Shown here: positions 12,878 through 17,788 of the stretch, in pieces | Layout: the number at the start of each line of letters is the position of its first letter | How positions within the stretch are numbered: position 1 is the first letter of the stretch | Origin: DATFWK01 sp035259345 | GTDB lineage: Bacteria; Actinomycetota; Thermoleophilia; Miltoncostaeales; Miltoncostaeaceae | DNA: 17,788 nt | Assembly: GCA_035259345.1 (NCBI GenBank) | Contig: DATFWK010000014.1 | Coordinates: forward strand, 1-17,788 | Direction: 5' to 3' | Notes under the pieces: model-generated | Told to the model about the DNA's origin: nothing | Databases searched by the model: none | Seen by the model: only the letters and a program-made list of their open reading frames with translations | Position numbers and translations under genes: made by a program

Positions 12878-15229
12878 GTGGGCGAGCCGGCCGACACGAG
12901 GAGCGCCCTGGCCGCGGCGCCGGCCGATTTGGAGGCGCTGGCGGCGGCCGAGCGGCGCGTGCTGTGGCTCGCGACGCGCATCGTGGACCACGCGAACCGG
13001 TCCTGGAAGGGCGAGGCCGGGCTCAAGGTCGGCGGCCACCAGGCCTCCTCGGCCTCGCTCGTCAGCATCATGACGGCCCTCTACCTCCAGGACCTGGGCG
13101 CCGCCGACCAGGTCGCGGTGAAGCCCCACGCCTCCCCGGTGCTGCATGCGATCGAGTACCTGCTCGGGCGCCTGCCGGCCGGGTACCTCACGCGCCTGCG
13201 CGACTTCGGTGGGCTCCAGGCCTACCCCTCCCGCACCAAGGACCCGTTCCCGGTGGACTTCTCCACCGGCTCGGTCGGCCTCGGCGCGGCTGCGCCGCTC
13301 TTCGGCGCGCTCGCCGAGCGCTACGTCGCCGCCCACTTCGGCCCGGGCGACGGCGGCCGGTTCATCTCGCTGGTCGGCGACGCCGAGCTCGACGAGGGCA
13401 ACGTCTGGGAGGCGGTGGTTGAGCCCGCGACCAGCGGCCTCGGCGACGTGCTCTGGATCGTCGACCTCAACCGCCAGAGCCTCGACCGGGTGGTGCCCGT
13501 GATCAAGGCCCGCCAGCTCGAGCTCCAGTTCGAGGCCAGCGGCTGGCAGGTCATCGAGCTCAAGTACGGCCGCCGCCTGCGCGCGGCCTTCGAGGCCGAG
13601 GGCGGCGACCTGCTGCGCAAGCGGATCGACGAGATGCCGAACCAGGTCTACCAGGCGCTCTTCGGCGCGAGCGAGGAGGCCGTGCGGGAGGCGCTCCTCG
13701 ACGGGCTCGGGACCACGCGCCGGCGGCGGCTGACCAAGCTGCTCGACGCGCACGAGGGCGAGGTGGGGGCGCTGGTCGCCGACCTCGGCGGCCACGACCT
13801 GGCCGACATCCTCGACGCCCTCGACACGGCGCGGGCGGAGCCGGACCGGCCCGCAATCATCTTCGCGTACACGATCAAGGGCTACGGCCTGCCGATCGCC
13901 GGGCGGCGGCTGAACCACTCCGCGCTGCTCTCGTCGGCGCAGGTCGACGCCCTCCGGGCCGAGCTCGGCCTGCCGGAGGGCGGCGACTGGGAGCGCCCGG
14001 ACCCGGCGAGCCCAGAGGGGCGCCTCGTCGCGCGCGCGGCCGCCCGGCTGGCGCGGCCGGACCCGCCGCCCCGTGAGCCGGTCCCCGTGCCGGCGGCGAT
14101 CTCGGAGCGGGACGTGGCGCGGGCCTCGACGCAGTCCCACTTCGGCCGCACGCTGGCCGCGCTCGCCGACATCCAGGACGTGGGCGAGCACCTCGTGACG
14201 GTCTCCCCGGACGTCTCCGTCTCGACCAACCTGGGCTCGTGGATCAACAAGGCGGGCGTCTTCGGGACGGACGGCGGCCTCGTCGTCGAGGAGGCGGACG
14301 GCGGCCAGGTGGCGTGGCGGGTCTCGCCGGAGGGCCGCCACATCGAGCTCGGCATCTCGGAGATGAACCTCTTCCTGCTGCTCGGTCAGCTGGCACGGGC
14401 GCGGGAGCCGCTGCTGCCGGTCGGGACGCTCTACGACCCGTTCGTCCTGCGCGGGCTCGAGGGCCTCATCTACTCCGTCTACCAGGGTGGGCGCTTCGTG
14501 GTGGTGGGGACGCCCTCCGGCGTGAGCCTCTCCCGCGAGGGCGGCGCCCATCAGTCCACGATCACGCCCGGCGTGGGCATGGAGCTTCCCGGGCTGGTGT
14601 ACGCGGAGCCCTGCTACGGGCGCGAGCTCGAGTGGTTCCTGCTCGACGGCCTGCGCCGCATCGGGCAGCAGGACGGCGAGGCCCTGTACCTGCGGCTCTC
14701 GACGAAGCCGGTCGACCAGGCGCCGTTCGCGGCGGTGGCGAAGCGGCGGGGCGACGAGGCGCTGCGGTCGGACGTGCTCGCCGGCGGGTTCTGGCTGCGC
14801 GAGGTCGGCGACGGGCGTCCCGCCGTCGTGCTCGTGACCTGCGGCGCGGTGGTGCCCGAGGTGCTGGCGGCGGCCGACCTCCTGGCCGAGGAGGGCGTTG
14901 CGGCCGGGGTGCTGGCCGCGACCTCCGCCGACCGCCTCTACCGCGGCTGGCGCGCCGCGCGCCGCGAGCGCGCCGACCCGCGGGCCGGCGCGGCCGTCTC
15001 CCACCTCGAGCGCCTCGTGCCCGAGGAGCTGCGCGGCCTTCCCGCCGTCACCGCGATCGACGGCGCCTCCCATGCGCTCGCCGCGCTCGGCGCCTGCCTG
15101 GGAATGCGCACGATGCCGGTCGGCGTGGACGCGTTCGGGCAGTCCGGCAGCCAGCCGGCCCTCTACCGGGCGCACGGCATCGACGCCGAGGGCATCGCCG
15201 AGAGCGCGCTGGTCGCGATGGCGGGCTGA
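12878..15229 (+). CDS. Thiamine diphosphate enzyme, homodimeric pyruvate dehydrogenase E1 (AceE)-like / transketolase family
   Basis: The 783-residue protein has the three-domain layout of transketolases and single-chain 2-oxoacid dehydrogenase E1. Alignment from memory with E. coli AceE places the key residues as follows: H54 in GGHQAS (AceE H106), Mg ligands D168 in GDAELDEGN (D230) and N198 with Q200 in DLNRQSLD (N260, Q262), H347 in KGYGLPIAGRRLNH (H407), and cofactor-activating E495 in LGISEMN (E571). The segment FSTGSVGLG also matches AceE. The protein is about 100 residues shorter than AceE. The AceE loop with HEDGHSH is reduced to a GGAHQS sequence that is closer to transketolase. No E2 or lipoamide dehydrogenase gene is nearby, so the substrate (pyruvate, another 2-oxoacid or a sugar phosphate) stays open. 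GTG 12878 is supported by the -10 box 9 bases upstream. Confidence 0.85.
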   Translation: MGEPADTRSALAAAPADLEALAAAERRVLWLATRIVDHANRSWKGEAGLKVGGHQASSASLVSIMTALYLQDLGAADQVAVKPHASPVLHAIEYLLGRLPAGYLTRLRDFGGLQAYPSRTKDPFPVDFSTGSVGLGAAAPLFGALAERYVAAHFGPGDGGRFISLVGDAELDEGNVWEAVVEPATSGLGDVLWIVDLNRQSLDRVVPVIKARQLELQFEASGWQVIELKYGRRLRAAFEAEGGDLLRKRIDEMPNQVYQALFGASEEAVREALLDGLGTTRRRRLTKLLDAHEGEVGALVADLGGHDLADILDALDTARAEPDRPAIIFAYTIKGYGLPIAGRRLNHSALLSSAQVDALRAELGLPEGGDWERPDPASPEGRLVARAAARLARPDPPPREPVPVPAAISERDVARASTQSHFGRTLAALADIQDVGEHLVTVSPDVSVSTNLGSWINKAGVFGTDGGLVVEEADGGQVAWRVSPEGRHIELGISEMNLFLLLGQLARAREPLLPVGTLYDPFVLRGLEGLIYSVYQGGRFVVVGTPSGVSLSREGGAHQSTITPGVGMELPGLVYAEPCYGRELEWFLLDGLRRIGQQDGEALYLRLSTKPVDQAPFAAVAKRRGDEALRSDVLAGGFWLREVGDGRPAVVLVTCGAVVPEVLAAADLLAEEGVAAGVLAATSADRLYRGWRAARRERADPRAGAAVSHLERLVPEELRGLPAVTAIDGASHALAALGACLGMRTMPVGVDAFGQSGSQPALYRAHGIDAEGIAESALVAMAG

Positions 15230-15240
15230 CGGCACGCCGC

Positions 15241-15246
15241 TAGGAT
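15241..15246 (+). promoter_or_regulatory. -10 box of the glutamate dehydrogenase gene, probably leaderless
   Basis: TAGGAT lies 8 bases before ATG 15255, inside the 25-base gap after the AceE-like gene. No -35 match is seen at 17 bases, and no Shine-Dalgarno sequence precedes the ATG. Confidence 0.45.
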
Positions 15247-15254
15247 CGGACGCG

Positions 15255-17788
15255 ATGCCCGATCCGGCGGGGTCCAGGGACCACCTCCTGTCACAGGCGG
15301 CGGCGCAGGCGGTCGCCGAGCTCCCCGAGGACGCCGGCGCCGTGAGCGCCGAGCGCCTGCTCGCGCGCTACTACCGCCACGCGCCGGCCGACGACCTGGC
15401 CGACCGGCCGCCCGAGGCGCTGGCCGGCGCCGCCTTCTCGCACCTGCGGCTCGCCGCGCGCCGGGCGCCGGGGCGGGCCACGGTCCGCGTGCACACCCCC
15501 ACGCGCGACGCGGACGGCTGGGACGCCCACGGTACCGCCGTCGAGGTCGTCACCGACGACATGCCGTTCATCGTCGACTCGGTGACGGCCTGCCTCACCG
15601 GGGCCGGGCACGCGATCCGGTTGCTCGTCCACCCGGTGATGGCGGTGCGTCGCGACGGCGAGGGGCGGCTGCTCGAGCTCCTCGACGGGGAGCCGGGCGA
15701 GCAGCCCGCGGGTGCGCTGGCCGAGTCGTGGCTGCGGGTCGAAATCGAGCCGCAGCCGGACGGCGAGGCGACCAAGCGCATCGCGCGGCAGCTCACCGGC
15801 GTGCTGGAGGACGTCCGGCGCGCGGTGGACGACTGGGGCGCCATGCGGGCCGCGGCGCTCCGTGCGGCCGACACGCTCGAGCGCGACCTCCCGAAGTCCG
15901 CCGCAAAGGAGGCCGGCGAGGCGCGCGACCTCCTCAGGTGGCTCGCCGTGGACCGCTTCACCTTCCTCGGGTCGCGCGAGTACACGGTGTCGGACGGCGC
16001 GATGGTCCCCGTCCCCGGGAGCGGCCTCGGCATCCTCCGGCCGGAGCCCGCCGGCGGGGCGCTCGAATGGTCGGCCGAGGAGGGGCGGGCGCGCGCCGGC
16101 ATCGCCCGCCCCCTGGTCGTCACGCGGTCCGAGGCGGTGTCCACCGTGCGCGAGCGGGCGCGCCTCGACGACCTCGCCGTGACGCGCTTCGGCCCCGACG
16201 GCGCGCCGGCCGGTGCGCTTCGGATCGTCGGCCTCATGACGGCCGCCGCCGCGGCTGAGCCCGTCGCCCGGGTGCCGCTCCTGCGCCGGCGCGCGGCGGA
16301 GGTGGTCAAGCGCTGCGGCTTCGCGGCCCGAGGGCACGACGCGCGCGAGCTCGCCGAGCTGCTCGAGGCCTATCCCCGCGACGAGCTCTTCCAGGCCTCG
16401 GGGGACGAGGCCTATGCCGCCCTCATGCCGGTCGTCGGCCTTGCCGAGCGCCGCCAGCTGCGGGCGCATCTGCGCCGGGACGAGCTGGGGCGCTTCTGGT
16501 CAGCCGTGATCTGGTTCCCGCGCGATCGCTTCACGACGTTCGCCCGCCGTCGCATGGAGCGCATCCTGCGGGAGGCCACCGGCGCCGTCAGCGTCGACCA
16601 CGCCTCGCGCGTCACCGACGCGCCGCTGGCGCGCGTCCACCTCGTGGCCTGGACGGCTCCGGGGACGGCCCCCGCCGACCTCGACGTCCCGGCCCTGCAG
16701 CGCCGGCTGGCCGCCGCGACCCGCTCCTGGGCCGACGACCTGGCCGACGCGCTCGTGGACGCACTGGGCGGGGAGGCCGCGGCCCTGGCCCTGGCCAGGT
16801 GGGGGGACGCCTTCCCAGAGGCCTACAAGGAGGACTTCCCGGCGCGGTCGGCGGTGGGCGACATCGCGGCGCTTGCGGCGCTTGGCGGCGAGGGGGAGAT
16901 CGGGACCAACCTCTACGACCCCGCGGGCGCGCTCCCGGGCGAGCGGCGCCTCAAGGTCTACCGCCTCGGCCCGGCGATCCCGCTGTCGCAGATCCTGCCG
17001 CTGCTCGAGCGCATGCGTCTCGAGGTGATCGACGAGCGCCCCTACGAGCTCTTCCCGGCCGAGGGGCCGCCGGCGTGGATCTACGACTTCGGCCTGCGCT
17101 TCGAGGGCACCCCCGCCATGTCCGGGCCCGCAGCCAAGGCTCGCTTCGAGGAGGCCTTCGCCGCCGTGTGGCGTGGCATCGCCGACGCGGACGGGTTCGC
17201 CGCGCTGGTGCCCTACGCGGGGCTGGACTGGCGCCGGGCCATGGTGCTGGGCGCCTACGCCCGGCACATGCGCCAGTCCGGGTCGGCGTACGGTCACGGT
17301 TACGTGCGCGACTGCCTGGTCGCGAACCCGACCGTCGCCGTGTCCCTGATCCGGCTGTTCGAGGCGCGGCTCGACCCGGACGAGGCGGACCCGGCGCGCG
17401 AGGAGGCCTTCGCCGCCGGCATCGAGCGGGCGCTGCGCGACGTGCCCAGCCTCGACCACGACCGCATCCTGCGCTCGCTCGCCGCGCGCATCCGCGCCAC
17501 CGTGCGCACGGACTTCTTCCGGGACCGGCCGGCCGGCGAGGCGGCCGGGACCCTGGTGCTCAAGATCGACCCGCGGGCCATCCCGGACGTCCCGGAGCCG
17601 CGCCCGGCCGTCGAGACCTGGGTCTTCTCGCCGAGGGTCGAGGGCGTGCACCTGCGCTTCGGGCCGATCGCGCGCGGGGGCATCCGGTGGTCCGAGCGGC
17701 CGGAGGACCTGCGCACCGAGGTGCTCGGCCTCGTGAAGGCCCAGTCGGTGAAGAACGCGGTGATCGTGCCGGTGGGCGGCAAGGGCGG
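15255..17788 (+). CDS. gdh: Large NAD-dependent glutamate dehydrogenase, N-terminal 844 residues (cut by window end)
   Basis: This is the approximately 180 kDa type of glutamate dehydrogenase (usually about 1,600 residues), which deaminates glutamate to 2-oxoglutarate and ammonia with NAD. The frame is open from ATG 15255 to the window end without a stop, so roughly half the protein is seen. The family-specific N-terminal ACT-like region has TDDMPFIVDSV (about 100-110). Later marks are DRFTFLGSREY, SAVIWFPRDRFTTFARRRM, FPEAYKEDFPARSAVGDI and DFGLRF. The catalytic domain begins with GPIARGGIRWSERPEDLRTE and KAQSVKNAVIVPVGGKG, with Lys843 in the glutamate-binding GGKGG motif. A -10 box lies 8 bases upstream of the ATG. 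The gene product would feed the glutamate and 2-oxoglutarate pools used by the arginine genes, though no shared regulation is visible. Confidence 0.96.
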   Translation, partial: MPDPAGSRDHLLSQAAAQAVAELPEDAGAVSAERLLARYYRHAPADDLADRPPEALAGAAFSHLRLAARRAPGRATVRVHTPTRDADGWDAHGTAVEVVTDDMPFIVDSVTACLTGAGHAIRLLVHPVMAVRRDGEGRLLELLDGEPGEQPAGALAESWLRVEIEPQPDGEATKRIARQLTGVLEDVRRAVDDWGAMRAAALRAADTLERDLPKSAAKEAGEARDLLRWLAVDRFTFLGSREYTVSDGAMVPVPGSGLGILRPEPAGGALEWSAEEGRARAGIARPLVVTRSEAVSTVRERARLDDLAVTRFGPDGAPAGALRIVGLMTAAAAAEPVARVPLLRRRAAEVVKRCGFAARGHDARELAELLEAYPRDELFQASGDEAYAALMPVVGLAERRQLRAHLRRDELGRFWSAVIWFPRDRFTTFARRRMERILREATGAVSVDHASRVTDAPLARVHLVAWTAPGTAPADLDVPALQRRLAAATRSWADDLADALVDALGGEAAALALARWGDAFPEAYKEDFPARSAVGDIAALAALGGEGEIGTNLYDPAGALPGERRLKVYRLGPAIPLSQILPLLERMRLEVIDERPYELFPAEGPPAWIYDFGLRFEGTPAMSGPAAKARFEEAFAAVWRGIADADGFAALVPYAGLDWRRAMVLGAYARHMRQSGSAYGHGYVRDCLVANPTVAVSLIRLFEARLDPDEADPAREEAFAAGIERALRDVPSLDHDRILRSLAARIRATVRTDFFRDRPAGEAAGTLVLKIDPRAIPDVPEPRPAVETWVFSPRVEGVHLRFGPIARGGIRWSERPEDLRTEVLGLVKAQSVKNAVIVPVGGKG

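Noticed and set aside
12752..15235. An 827-codon minus-strand open frame opposite the AceE-like gene, and similar ones at 15291-16469, 16500-17651 and 5442-6872
   Set aside because: These have the same antisense composition pattern. The plus-strand products carry conserved catalytic motifs and the minus-strand products carry none.
1..17788. Mobile element, CRISPR array, tRNA gene or defence system
   Set aside because: I saw no transposase, integrase, direct-repeat array, tRNA cloverleaf or nuclease/toxin gene, and the base composition looks uniform across the window.

Overview
The window is about three-quarters G+C, almost fully coding, and reads as chromosomal backbone of a high-GC actinobacterium. 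The pheT-argC-argJ-argB-argD-argG order is the actinobacterial arrangement. The dnaE product has a complete PHP metal site and the glutamate dehydrogenase is of the very large type, both common in Actinomycetota. A deep-branching class such as Thermoleophilia is my best guess, but the sequence alone does not prove it. I saw no insertion sequence, phage gene, CRISPR array, tRNA or rRNA.

Positions 1-4932 (+): the end of pheT runs into arginine biosynthesis genes argC, argJ, argB and argD, packed with a 4-base start/stop overlap (pheT/argC, argB/argD) or short gaps. The enzymes cover N-acetylglutamate phosphorylation, reduction, transamination and acetyl recycling to ornithine. The argB start is unusual: no ATG, GTG or TTG sits where the N-terminal helix should begin, but an ACG preceded by a Shine-Dalgarno-like sequence does.

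Positions 4951-5409 (-): an RsbW-like anti-sigma/serine kinase ATPase lies inverted where argF and argR often sit in actinobacterial arginine clusters. Positions 5526-8388 (+): argG is followed, with 4-base ATGA overlaps, by two unrecognised proteins that share a C-terminal beta-propeller-like blade; argH is not here.

Positions 8381-8755 (-): an orphan four-helix membrane protein converges on the previous gene through the palindrome TCAGCTGA, which supplies both stop codons. It is divergent from dnaE (8956-12378, +), the replicative DNA polymerase III alpha subunit.

Positions 12439-17788 (+): a nine-cysteine 129-residue protein of unknown function, an AceE/transketolase-like thiamine diphosphate enzyme, and the first 844 residues of a large NAD-dependent glutamate dehydrogenase cut by the window end. 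These three genes and dnaE each carry a TANNNT -10-like box 6-9 bases before the start codon. That suggests a run of separately transcribed, leaderless mRNAs, in contrast to the translationally coupled arginine genes.

Most of the window is housekeeping. The parts least explained by known biology are the blade-sharing protein pair after argG, the cysteine-rich protein, the argB start and the leaderless promoter series. I did not find a convincing new multi-gene system.
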